A stretch of 22,430 bases of DNA from a virus, in the IMG/VR virus record IMGVR_UViG_3300011114_000075, positions 1-22,430 of that record; one strand, 5' to 3'. Positions 14,800 through 22,198 of this stretch are shown in pieces. A program made the position numbers and the translations under genes. Within the stretch, counting starts at the first letter, position 1, and every line of letters starts with the position of its first letter. The notes below the pieces were generated by a model, which saw nothing but the letters and a program-made list of their open reading frames with translations, was not told the DNA's origin and made no database searches.

Positions 14800-15140
14800 T
14801 ATGCGTACATTAATATTTCGTAAAATCTAAACTGATTCTCTACATCCTTAATTGAATGAATAGTGTACATTTCGCCTTCTGCTTCTATTTGGTAACCATC
14901 GGTAATAGTTACATCATATCTGATAAATAACTTAGCAGAACGGGTAAAACTCAACTCTAGTTCCAATAAGGCTCTATTTTGCTCTTGTGGGCGGAAATCT
15001 CCAAATACGACCTCTTGTAAGGTAAATGTGGTTGTATATCCGCCTTGACCATCTGATACCCTTGTAGGGGCATATAAGCCTATCTCAGAGTACATTGTGT
15101 TTGCATCTACATAGTTACCTTTCTTGCTTCCTATTCTCAT
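14799..15140 (-). CDS. Head closure / head-tail joining protein
   Basis: A 113-residue protein of the phage head-tail joining type: a compact beta barrel with VSDGQGGYTTTFTLQEVVFG, FTRSAKLFIRYDVTITDGYQ and a C-terminal SIKDVENQFRFYEILM. It plugs the connector after packaging. The frame is open 14 codons further (to 15182), but that would overlap the connector gene by 46 bases. The chosen ATG 15138-15140 (MRIGSKKG) overlaps the connector's TGA (15137-15139) as ATGA, which decides the start. Confidence 0.82.
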   Translation of the reverse strand: MRIGSKKGNYVDANTMYSEIGLYAPTRVSDGQGGYTTTFTLQEVVFGDFRPQEQNRALLELELSFTRSAKLFIRYDVTITDGYQIEAEGEMYTIHSIKDVENQFRFYEILMYA

Positions 15141-15670
15141 AATATTGGGCTTATTCTTGTCCAGCGTTGACAGGCTTTCCAAGTCTTTTCACAAATACCT
15201 GTATTTGAATCTAATCCTCTATTCTCATAATCGTAGCTTACTTGGTCTAAAATAGCAATCTTTAAGTCATTAGGGACAGTTGCATAACCAACCACATAAG
15301 TTGCCTTTAAGTTTTGGAATAAAGGTCTTTGTAATTGTGGAAACTTACCACCTACTAAAGTATAATCAGCAGCAATAATAGTATTTGCGTTTTGGTCTAT
15401 CAATGAAGTAAAGCTAGTCATTGGTCCATAAGGAAGGTTGAAATTACCATCAAAATTAGTAAACCAAACAACGGCAGTCTTGGGTATTAAACTTAATCCT
15501 GTACCTACTTCAACTGCTTCTCTTGCTTGTTTAATCATTAAAGAGATTTGATTATCATCAACAGAATTAGTTACTCTGATATACAATTTAGCCTCTGCAA
15601 GTGTTACTGGTTCAACCACAGTACCTATATCGGTTAAACTAGAATCTATAATAAAATTAGAATATGCCAT
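15137..15670 (-). CDS. Head-tail connector / adaptor (gp6-like)
   Basis: A 177-residue adaptor protein that docks under the portal. The family signature EPVTLAEAKLYIRV lies at residues 20-33. It is followed by the helix DDNQISLMIKQAREAVEVGTG and later by PNDLKIAILDQVSYDYENRG. This order (strand, helix pair, beta hairpin, C-terminal helices) matches HK97 gp6 and SPP1 gp15-like adaptors. It is the first gene after the capsid terminator and has a TAAATTTG box 12 bases upstream of ATG 15668-15670. Confidence 0.85.
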   Translation of the reverse strand: MAYSNFIIDSSLTDIGTVVEPVTLAEAKLYIRVTNSVDDNQISLMIKQAREAVEVGTGLSLIPKTAVVWFTNFDGNFNLPYGPMTSFTSLIDQNANTIIAADYTLVGGKFPQLQRPLFQNLKATYVVGYATVPNDLKIAILDQVSYDYENRGLDSNTGICEKTWKACQRWTRISPIL

Positions 15671-15682
15671 ATATCTTTTTTA

Positions 15683-15690
15683 CAAATTTA
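15683..15690 (-). promoter_or_regulatory. Promoter -7 box TAAATTTG of the connector/tail block
   Basis: On the minus strand TAAATTTG (15690-15683) is followed by TAAAAAAGATAT and the ATG at 15670. The box and leader nearly match those before the HNH gene (TATCTTTG plus TAAAAAAAGAT). It lies just past the capsid terminator, where a new promoter would be needed. There is no TTTG at the optimal upstream distance. Confidence 0.5.
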
Positions 15691-15700
15691 CATTATTTAT

Positions 15701-15731
15701 AATAAAAAACCCCCTACTAATAAGTAAGGGG
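15701..15731 (-). terminator. Intrinsic terminator after the major capsid gene
   Basis: On the minus strand CCCCTTACT (15731-15723) pairs with AGTAGGGGG (15718-15710) over nine pairs with one G-U wobble and a four-base loop. Six T follow (15709-15704), then ATTAT. It lies 25 bases past the capsid stop, separating head from neck and tail transcription. Confidence 0.88.
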
Positions 15732-15756
15732 TCTTTATATCTATGTAAGATTAGAA

Positions 15757-16845
15757 CTATACGTTTCCTAAGTCAGCAAAAATTGCAGATGTAGGTTGCA
15801 TTAAGTTAATATCTTCATAACACTCAATACGAGCAGTAACCATATTTTGTTGGAAGTTACTAGCATTCTCATAAGAGAACTCAATAGCCATTCCTTCAAC
15901 TTCAATTCTTTCGCAGAAGTTGTTATCTAAAATAAGTACTTTATCATCAGTTACCCAAGATGCAGCAATTACTGGAACACCCCAGATTGTAATACCACCA
16001 TTAGGGTTAACAATAACACTACCATTCCCAGCATAGTAACCAGAAGTAATAGTTTCTTTCAATAAGCGACCTAATTGAGAAGGGCTTACTAAAGCAAAAG
16101 AAGCTACAAAGTTTGCACTCTTTTGGTTGCCAATATAGTCAACTAATTGCTTTAAATCAACAGTTTCAGCAGTTGTTGTAGAACCAGTTGCAGCAGCAGA
16201 AACAGTAGAGAAAAACGCAGCGTTCTCAGCTTTGTAGAAATCTCTAGTTAACATTCTTGGTAAAGTTGTACTCAAGAAAGGTAAACTTCTAGCCATTTGT
16301 TTAGAGAAAGTTGAGAAACCAGCTATGTAGTCGTTTACAACTTTAACTTCGCTTAATGCGTAGCTATTTTGTCCTTTATCAGAACCTTCAGTTTGAGCAG
16401 CAATGTTATTAGTTGTAGCAGTCTCTTTGTAGAATACATAAAGACCTGACTCACTTCTTACAGTTGGTACTAAATCACGGAAGTTAATTGCTTGACTTGG
16501 CAAGATAGAAGCATTAGGAGCATAAGATGCTTGAGCATCTCCTGTTAATGAACCACTTAAAGTCATTGTCTTAACATCAGATAAATCAACACGGAATTTT
16601 CCGTTAGATTTCATTGATTTTTCCATTTCATCTAATCTACCATCTAATTTCTCGATGATAACTTCATCTAAGAATTTTATTTGCTTAGATGCAGATTTTT
16701 TTGTTGCAGCAGCTTGAGCATCAAATTGTTTTTGTGCCTCATCTCTTACAACTCTAATCTCAGCTTTAGTTTCTTCTAACTTAGCTTCGATGTTAGCTTG
16801 AAAACCTTTAAGGTTATCAGCCATTTCGTTAATTACGTTTTCCAT
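15757..16845 (-). CDS. Major capsid protein, HK97 fold
   Basis: A 362-residue capsid subunit. Residues 1-80 are a long charged coiled coil (for example NIEAKLEETKAEIRVVRDEA), the scaffolding delta domain that the adjacent protease should remove. The HK97-fold part follows: SQAINFRDLVPTVRSESGLY, the helix FYKAENAAFFSTVS, FALVSPSQLGRLL, PNGGITIWGVPVIAASWV and the C-terminal IEVEGMAIEFSYENASNFQQ. The order protease-capsid is standard. It starts two bases after the protease stop and ends in TAG, the only TAG stop among the genes here. A strong terminator follows, allowing capsid mRNA to be made in excess. Confidence 0.92.
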   Translation of the reverse strand: MENVINEMADNLKGFQANIEAKLEETKAEIRVVRDEAQKQFDAQAAATKKSASKQIKFLDEVIIEKLDGRLDEMEKSMKSNGKFRVDLSDVKTMTLSGSLTGDAQASYAPNASILPSQAINFRDLVPTVRSESGLYVFYKETATTNNIAAQTEGSDKGQNSYALSEVKVVNDYIAGFSTFSKQMARSLPFLSTTLPRMLTRDFYKAENAAFFSTVSAAATGSTTTAETVDLKQLVDYIGNQKSANFVASFALVSPSQLGRLLKETITSGYYAGNGSVIVNPNGGITIWGVPVIAASWVTDDKVLILDNNFCERIEVEGMAIEFSYENASNFQQNMVTARIECYEDINLMQPTSAIFADLGNV

Positions 16846-16847
16846 TT

Positions 16848-17603
16848 TTACTTTTTAAATATTTTATTAAATTCTTTTATTGCCTTCAGGACTTGTGCAT
16901 CATTATTTTTAATTTCTTCAATTATCGGCTCAGGTGATTGCTCGGTCTGAGTGATTTCTTTAACGATTTCAATTTCTAATAATTCTGATTGAATCCTTTT
17001 TATTTCAATCTCCATCAACGCAAAGGTCTCATCTGTGAAACGACCACCTTTAAACGCTTTCAAGAGTTTCTCTAGCCTATTTGCTAATTGCTCTTTCTTA
17101 ACTTCACTTTTAACAGATATTGTTGGTGTCTCTGGGTTTGCTGCCCATAATACCGCACTTCCTTCGTAAAGTTTAAGTTCACTTATTGTTCTTATTCCGT
17201 TTTTATCTACGCTTGAATTTATTGTGCTAAATCCAATAGAGTGTTGATTGATAAGACCTGCATCATACATTTTAATCATATCTTCTCCTGTTTCAGTTTC
17301 TACTATTGGAGTGATTGCAATAAGCATATCTCCCTCAATGTATAATTGCTCAGGCTTACCGATTACGGCTTCCATTTCAGCACAATGGTCAACTAATGAC
17401 CATATTAAGTTTTTACCTGCTGGACCTCTTTCTTTTAGAGTTTTAGTAAAGGCTTCAGGAACTATAATGTCATTATCTAAATCAATGTTTCCTGTTCTAG
17501 CCCAAACTGCTTTAACTCTACGAGTTTCGGTATCAACATCCATTACTTCGTAACCGATATCTTGTTTTTCAACAATAGTATCTTTTGATGCGTATGTTTT
17601 CAT
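16848..17603 (-). CDS. Prohead protease, HK97 family (S78)
   Basis: A 251-residue protease that trims the capsid delta domain during head maturation. Family features are NIDLDNDIIVPEAFTKTL (about 39-56), the catalytic histidine H73 in SLVDHCAEMEAVIGK and the catalytic serine S122 in INQHSIGFST. ELKLYEGSAVLWAANPET at 142-159 supplies the conserved acid (E147). After residue 170 comes a helical C-terminal extension that ends in a basic tail and may act in scaffold interaction or autoprocessing. It starts at ATG 17601-17603, 25 bases after the MuF-like stop. Confidence 0.92.
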   Translation of the reverse strand: MKTYASKDTIVEKQDIGYEVMDVDTETRRVKAVWARTGNIDLDNDIIVPEAFTKTLKERGPAGKNLIWSLVDHCAEMEAVIGKPEQLYIEGDMLIAITPIVETETGEDMIKMYDAGLINQHSIGFSTINSSVDKNGIRTISELKLYEGSAVLWAANPETPTISVKSEVKKEQLANRLEKLLKAFKGGRFTDETFALMEIEIKRIQSELLEIEIVKEITQTEQSPEPIIEEIKNNDAQVLKAIKEFNKIFKK

Positions 17604-17608
17604 ATTGA

Positions 17609-17616
17609 CAAAGTTA
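17609..17616 (-). promoter_or_regulatory. TAACTTTG box before the prohead protease
   Basis: On the minus strand TAACTTTG (17616-17609) lies in the 25-base gap before the protease, five bases from its ATG. It fits the TAnnTTTG pattern but has no upstream TTTG, and a transcript would be almost leaderless. It is listed because the same octamer precedes the small terminase and portal genes. Confidence 0.3.
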
Positions 17617-17628
17617 TTATTTTTTTTG

Positions 17629-18513
17629 TTATTGTATTAATGATGCTATAAGTTTCCCTATTGTTTGCCCTATTACATTTTGTAGGGCATTCCAAATAAC
17701 TGCAACTCTCCCTATTGGGGGATTTTCAGCTAATGTTAAAAGTTTACCATTTGCACCTCTCACGGCTTCATATCCTAAAGTACATCTGCAATTGCAAACA
17801 TTGGCAGCACTTGCTTTAGAATCACAAGGGTGGTCCATTAATTCATAACCTAATCCTACTTGATTATTAGGAACGTGAAATTGTTTCTCCATAGGAAGTT
17901 TAACGCCATCCATATTATAATGGTCAGTATGGTCTCTTGGCTCTCTCCTTGTTCGGTTGTCTCTTGCTGAAATCCATTCTTTTATTGTTACAAGACCTGT
18001 GCTAGTTGCTCCAACCATTGAACCAATATTTGCTGCTCTGCCTGTTTCCGTTCTAGCTATAAGTTCGGCTCTATAATCTGTTATTCCTGCCGTTCTAAGC
18101 AAAGCTATTGTTTCAGGCATTGTTAAGTTCTGCTTTGCTGATTGAATTAAGAATCTTCTTATCTGTTCTTTGGTAGTATTGGTAATATCTGAGGCTAATT
18201 GGTCTAATCCATCATTTTGAAGGACTTGGATAATAGCATATTGGAAAGCATCTGTCTTTTGTGATTTAAACTCAAAAGGCACATAAACCCCCTTTACAGA
18301 CCTTTTAACGACACTTTCACTTATTTGAGCCATCTTAGTACCCATAGCTAAATGGAGCTTGTAAATGGTCTTTTTAAGGGCTTTGTCGCTAATTGCGTTG
18401 AAGTTCTGCGTACGGCAATATGTATTCACCTGATTTTGCAGTTCTTTTTTGAACTTAGGCGAATATTGTTTTAAAGCATTAGCATATAGTTTCCTGTAAT
18501 CTTGCCAAATCAT
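17629..18513 (-). CDS. MuF-like minor head protein
   Basis: A 294-residue protein of the Mu gpF / SPP1 gp7 type that rides on the portal and is carried into the head. The core lies in the second half: TDYRAELIARTETGRAANIG at about 145-164, then WISARDNRTRREPRDHTDHY with the conserved W, D, R and H. The cysteine and histidine cluster is DHPCDSK...CNCRCTLGY near 228-250. The N-terminal 130 residues are helical. There is no toxin or enzymatic fusion at the C-terminus, which ends in a short hydrophobic amphipathic helix. It starts one base after the portal stop. Confidence 0.87.
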   Translation of the reverse strand: MIWQDYRKLYANALKQYSPKFKKELQNQVNTYCRTQNFNAISDKALKKTIYKLHLAMGTKMAQISESVVKRSVKGVYVPFEFKSQKTDAFQYAIIQVLQNDGLDQLASDITNTTKEQIRRFLIQSAKQNLTMPETIALLRTAGITDYRAELIARTETGRAANIGSMVGATSTGLVTIKEWISARDNRTRREPRDHTDHYNMDGVKLPMEKQFHVPNNQVGLGYELMDHPCDSKASAANVCNCRCTLGYEAVRGANGKLLTLAENPPIGRVAVIWNALQNVIGQTIGKLIASLIQ

Positions 18514-18514
18514 T

Positions 18515-19900
18515 TTATGGATTTAGGTTGTCAGGAATATTTAAAGGCTGAAATTGGTCTATTGGTTGCAAAGATGAAGGCACATAAAGTTTCTCCATTT
18601 CTTCCTGTGGAATATAATTAGGAGTTTTAATACCCATAATCTCATTCTTTTGAGAAGGGGGAATCCACCAAGCCGTATTTAACCAAGCAACTTGTTCTGT
18701 CTTATTAGCTTCTAATTCTTGGTAAACTTGAATATCATATCCTACATACAATCCACTATTTCTATACCCCCAGTCAGTATGTAATTTTCTATTTAAATTC
18801 TCAGTCAAAGCATCTAACAAAGGAATAGCACAACGCAAAGTCAACGCCTTCTCTCCCTCTAATTGATTGTTGTAAGTCTTGTTATCTGAATCATTTAATA
18901 GTTGAGATGGTACTCCGTAAATATTACAAAGTGCCTTCATATCCCATTTCTCTGATTCAATGATATTAAGTTCCACTGGACTAAGTCCTATTTGTTTCCA
19001 GTCTACTTTATAACCTGATACTGCAATAGAGTTAAAGTTAGCTGCTCCACCTTTCTCGCTAACTGCTCTCTTTAATGCTTGTGCTTGTGCTTGACCACTT
19101 GTAGGGTCGAATCTTTCATCGTTCATAAATAGAACACCTGCTGGTCCACCATTTTGGAATGATGCAACGGCAGCAGTCTTAGCTTCGTTACTTCTAGTTA
19201 ATGTTCTTGCTGCTGCAAGTAAAGGACTTTGCCCGTATAATTGTCCACCTGTAACTGTCCACTCAGGATTGAAGTATTTGTCGTGTAATATTTCTTTAGG
19301 GTCAAAGGACCACATTGCTCCGTAGTATAATTGATATCCAACTCTGGTTGGTGGGAACATTTCGATATTTGCAATAATAGCCATATACTGAGCAGGTAAA
19401 GCAAATAGTTCAAACGGCTTACCTTGATTGTTTCCTGTTTCAATAAGTTTTCCATATATAAATGAATTTCCTGTAATTAACTTAAATCCACACCATTGCT
19501 CAATTAAATCCGCCCAAGTATCTTCTCCATTAGGATATTTTAATAGGTCGTTTAATCTTTGGTCTCCTGTATATATCTCAAATGCTTTCTTATGTAAATT
19601 GTTTACCTCTTGCCAATTTGCAATCTTATCAGGTTGTTTCATTAAAGCCTTATATCTTTTTGCAGATATTTCATCTTTAACTTTATAAACGTGGAATGGA
19701 GCAAGTTTTACTTTATCAGTAATTAGTTTAATAATTGAGTAAACTATATCATTAGCTATATATCCATCTCTTACGAATGCTCTTGAATCACCACCTTGCC
19801 AAGTAACGATTCCTCGTTGTATAGCGACACTTGTATCAAAAGGAATATTAGGTAATAGAGTGTTTATCTTCTTTTTAGTTAAGAAGTCAAAAAATGCCAT
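18515..19900 (-). CDS. Portal protein, HK97 family
   Basis: A 461-residue dodecameric portal subunit. Typical features are the N-terminal MAFFDFLTKKK, the strand and helix region VYSIIKLITDKVKLAPFHVY, LIEQWCGFKLITGNSFIYGK, YFNPEWTVTGGQLYGQSPL, VASFQNGGPAGVLFMNDERF and the C-terminal stem NIYGVPSQLLNDSDNKTYNN. The length is usual for the family. It follows the large terminase by 35 bases and precedes the MuF-like gene by one. A TAACTTTG box lies 16 bases before the start. The C-terminus is rich in P and Q and probably flexible. Confidence 0.92.
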   Translation of the reverse strand: MAFFDFLTKKKINTLLPNIPFDTSVAIQRGIVTWQGGDSRAFVRDGYIANDIVYSIIKLITDKVKLAPFHVYKVKDEISAKRYKALMKQPDKIANWQEVNNLHKKAFEIYTGDQRLNDLLKYPNGEDTWADLIEQWCGFKLITGNSFIYGKLIETGNNQGKPFELFALPAQYMAIIANIEMFPPTRVGYQLYYGAMWSFDPKEILHDKYFNPEWTVTGGQLYGQSPLLAAARTLTRSNEAKTAAVASFQNGGPAGVLFMNDERFDPTSGQAQAQALKRAVSEKGGAANFNSIAVSGYKVDWKQIGLSPVELNIIESEKWDMKALCNIYGVPSQLLNDSDNKTYNNQLEGEKALTLRCAIPLLDALTENLNRKLHTDWGYRNSGLYVGYDIQVYQELEANKTEQVAWLNTAWWIPPSQKNEIMGIKTPNYIPQEEMEKLYVPSSLQPIDQFQPLNIPDNLNP

Positions 19901-19916
19901 ATTATTAGAATTTAAA

Positions 19917-19924
19917 CAAAGTTA
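19917..19924 (-). promoter_or_regulatory. TAACTTTG box before the portal gene
   Basis: On the minus strand TAACTTTG (19924-19917) lies in the 35-base gap after the large terminase, 16 bases before the portal ATG. The nearest upstream TTTG (19940-19937) is only 12 bases away, so the match to the Bacteroidetes promoter is partial. Confidence 0.4.
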
Positions 19925-19935
19925 TGATTTTTACA

Positions 19936-21252
19936 TCAAAATACACTTACTTGAAATCTTGGAGTATATTCAAAGAACATTCTCATTGCCAAACAATCAC
20001 TAAAATCTGGTGAACGACCTATTGCAGCTTTGACTTTATCCTTTGGTATTACTCCTTTCTTCATATCATTATCAACAGACTTTTGTTTCACTTGTTCTAG
20101 TTCCTGAATGATAGTTTGTTTTTGCTTCCCATCTGCTTGAATATAGACTTCTGCTTTATTAACTAAATCAGCTAATTTAAAATAGCATTGAGACTTTAAG
20201 TTATCAAAGTTTTCCTTTTGTCTAGTTATAGGGTTTACTAATGGAGAACTATTATTGACAAAGCCCTTGCATCGTAGAATATCAACCACACCCGCACCTA
20301 TGCCATCTTCATCTGCCACAATGTTTGATAATGGTACTTTATGTTCTAATGCAAAGTTCTTTATAAGTTCAGCAACTTCAACAATTGATTTACCATTGAA
20401 TTGATAAAGCCTAACACGAAACCCATTCCATATACCAATAACAGTACTATCATTACCAAAACGTGCCACATCACAAGTAATGTAAGCATCACCAATAGCA
20501 ACAAAAGTATTGGTAAAAGAGTCAAGTATTTTATCATAATCTATAAGTTGAGCAGGGTCATCTAAATATTCCCAGTTACCAAATAAAAGCCTTTCTTTTG
20601 ATACGCTATCTAATCCTAAAAGGTTTTCTTTATAGTGTTTAGATATGTACGGATTATCATCTATTAACGAAGCAATAAATCTTTTATTCTTAGCTATTAC
20701 TCCATCTTGTTCTGGTTTATAGAACTCAGAGTAAGTCCAATTCTTTGCAGGGTTACAAGTATAAAGAATCTTAGGTATTAAATCGTTTTGGTCCAGTTGA
20801 AATCTTATCCTTGACTTAATGATATTTCTAGCTTTGTCATCTACTTGGTTTGCCTCATCTATAAACGCATCGGTAATCTCTAATGAACCTAATTCATCAA
20901 AGTTAGGGTCGGAAGGGTAGGAGTAAAGGTCTTTGAGTAGGATAGTAGAACCATTAGGGAATTCTATGGTAGAAGATTGAGCATTGAATTTAAAATGCTT
21001 ATTGGCTTCTAGTCCTTGCATTTTAGCTATCTGGAAGAAGGAAACTAAGGTAGTTTCTTTTAGAGTTTTTAACACGGCTCTCCCAATTAGTCCTCTTGTA
21101 TTGGGATATTTTAATCTTTGTTTAAGTTGCCAGTAGCAACCTAACGCCGTTTTTCCCCCGCCTCAACCTGCCCCGCCTCCGAAAAGAACCTCGTTTGTGC
21201 GAGTATCTTCAAGAAGGTCAAGGGCAGTAGTTTGTTTTATTGATAGTTCCAT
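19936..21252 (-). CDS. terL: Terminase large subunit, interrupted by in-frame TGA at codon 30
   Basis: The packaging motor ATPase/nuclease, 438 codons before the stop. It begins MELSIKQTTALDLLEDTR at ATG 21250-21252, joined to the HNH stop as TAATG. Walker A reads LFGGGAG, then TGA (21163-21165), then GGGKTALGC. Removing six bases (TGAGGC) would give the usual FGGGAGGGKT. Walker B is FIDEA (D132, E133) and the coupling motif is YTCNPA. Nuclease acids are D261 (CDVARFG), D314/D316 (ADEDGIG) and D416/D419 (SPDFSD). The rest is intact. Initiation at GTG 21073-21075 would yield 379 residues without Walker A, so no ATPase. It may be an assembly error, a decayed gene or recoding. The real gene ends at TGA. 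Confidence 0.85.
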
Positions 21253-21752
21253 TAAATAAATTGCTTGTATGTCTTGTTTTGTAATATATCTTTTATAACC
21301 CATTCAGATACTTCGTATGCTTCAGCTAACATTTTTCTTGTTATAACATTTGGAGTATAAGTTTCTCTTATTTCAATTACTTGGTCTCTAGTTAAATGTT
21401 TATTTTCCCCTGAATAAAAAAAGAATCTACCCATCATTATTGAATGCTGAGTATTTTGCTTTGGTGTAACCCATTCAAGATTTTCAACTCTATTATCAGT
21501 CTTGATTGCGTTTATGTGATTTACTTGTGGCAAATTGTTTGGGTTAGGTATAAAGTTTTCAGCTACTAATCTATGTACTTTTCTTGTTACTAATTTACCA
21601 TCTTTCATTAAACCAACCCTACGATAACCTTTATTATCTGTTGCTGGTTTTAAGATTGCTTCTCTACCTTTTACTCCATATTGAGTTTTAGTTAAAATGT
21701 CTCCGTTTGGATATATCCAATAAAGACCTTCAAATCCTTTTAGTTCTTTCAT
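21252..21752 (-). CDS. HNH homing-type endonuclease (NUMOD4 + HNH_3)
   Basis: A 166-residue DNA endonuclease. The N-terminal NUMOD4-like segment is KGFEGLYWIYPNGDIL (5-20). The HNH_3 core is VHRLVAENFIPNP (H60), QVNHINAIKTDNRVENLEWV (N78, H79, N87) and NTQHS (H103). A C-terminal DNA-binding helix-turn-helix (about 120-162) reads LTRDQVIEIRE then LAEAYEVSEWVIKDILQNKT. Such genes are selfish and often sit beside the conserved gene they target. It lies between the two terminase genes, with its own promoter, and shares one base with the large terminase start. It is likely a free-standing mobile element rather than part of packaging, although HNH proteins near terminases can be needed for packaging in some phages. 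Confidence 0.88.
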   Translation of the reverse strand: MKELKGFEGLYWIYPNGDILTKTQYGVKGREAILKPATDNKGYRRVGLMKDGKLVTRKVHRLVAENFIPNPNNLPQVNHINAIKTDNRVENLEWVTPKQNTQHSIMMGRFFFYSGENKHLTRDQVIEIRETYTPNVITRKMLAEAYEVSEWVIKDILQNKTYKQFI

Positions 21753-21763
21753 ATCTTTTTTTA

Positions 21764-21794
21764 CAAAGATACTTAGTTTTAACCACTCCCCAAA
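21764..21794 (-). promoter_or_regulatory. Bacteroidetes-type promoter of the HNH gene
   Basis: On the minus strand TTTG (21794-21791), 19 bases, then TATCTTTG (21771-21764) fit the -33 TTTG and -7 TAnnTTTG consensus. The leader TAAAAAAAGAT leads into the ATG at 21752. The TTTG begins just after the small terminase stop. Confidence 0.7.
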
Positions 21795-22142
21795 TTATAG
21801 GCTTCCTGTTTTTTCAACGTAAGTTTTTTTCTCCTCCCAAACTACATTAAGTCCTCCTGATAGTTCTATCTCGTTGGTTTGTTTTGCTCTGCCTTCTAAT
21901 CGGTCAAGGATTTCCTGATAAGCCCTTATATCCGATTTCATTGCCTTTGCAATTATCTTCATATCTAGCTGCTCCGCTATTGTAAATTCTTCATCTTCGC
22001 CTGTAACAGGGTTACGCACTTTGGTAACTAATTGAAGTAAACGCAATAGTCTTGTTTTGCTATGTTCAACTCCTTTAGGTTTCCCTGCTGGGTTTCCACT
22101 TACTCCTTTTGGGAATGGTTTAAGATTTTGTTCATTTGCCAT
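21795..22142 (-). CDS. terS: Terminase small subunit (DUF5681-like)
   Basis: A 115-residue DNA-recognition subunit of the packaging motor. The N-terminal signature FPKGVSGNPAGKPKG at about 9-23 is the DUF5681 motif found in phage small terminases. Helices follow at about 28-40 (TRLLRLLQLV) and 58-90 (AEQLDMKIIAKAMKSD, AYQEILDRLEGRA), with a short C-terminal tail VVWEEKKTYVEK. It begins MANEQNL at ATG 22140-22142, 25 bases after a full promoter. It stands before the HNH and large terminase genes, as expected. Confidence 0.85.
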   Translation of the reverse strand: MANEQNLKPFPKGVSGNPAGKPKGVEHSKTRLLRLLQLVTKVRNPVTGEDEEFTIAEQLDMKIIAKAMKSDIRAYQEILDRLEGRAKQTNEIELSGGLNVVWEEKKTYVEKTGSL

Positions 22143-22167
22143 ATCTCACTGTATTTTCATTGAATCA

Positions 22168-22198
22168 CAAAGTTAAACCTTAAACCATTGCAACCAAA
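22168..22198 (-). promoter_or_regulatory. Bacteroidetes-type promoter of the packaging/head operon
   Basis: On the minus strand TTTG (22198-22195), 19 bases, then TAACTTTG (22175-22168) are a full match to TTTG-N19-TAnnTTTG. The TAA of the -7 box is also the stop codon of the methyltransferase. The expected leader before the small terminase ATG is about 20 bases. Confidence 0.7.

Noticed and set aside
15141-15182. Extended start of the head closure protein
   Set aside because: It overlaps the connector coding region by 46 bases, while ATG 15138-15140 forms a typical ATGA junction.
21163-21165. TGA at terL codon 30 explained by a genome-wide alternative code (TGA read as Trp or Gly)
   Set aside because: TGA is the normal stop of several late genes here (for example 508, 693, 2124, 2835, 13030, 15137 and terL itself), many in ATGA or GTGA overlaps, and no other in-frame TGA interrupts a gene.
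21163-21165. Selenocysteine at the terL TGA
   Set aside because: No convincing SECIS-like hairpin is visible just downstream, and terminases are not known selenoproteins.
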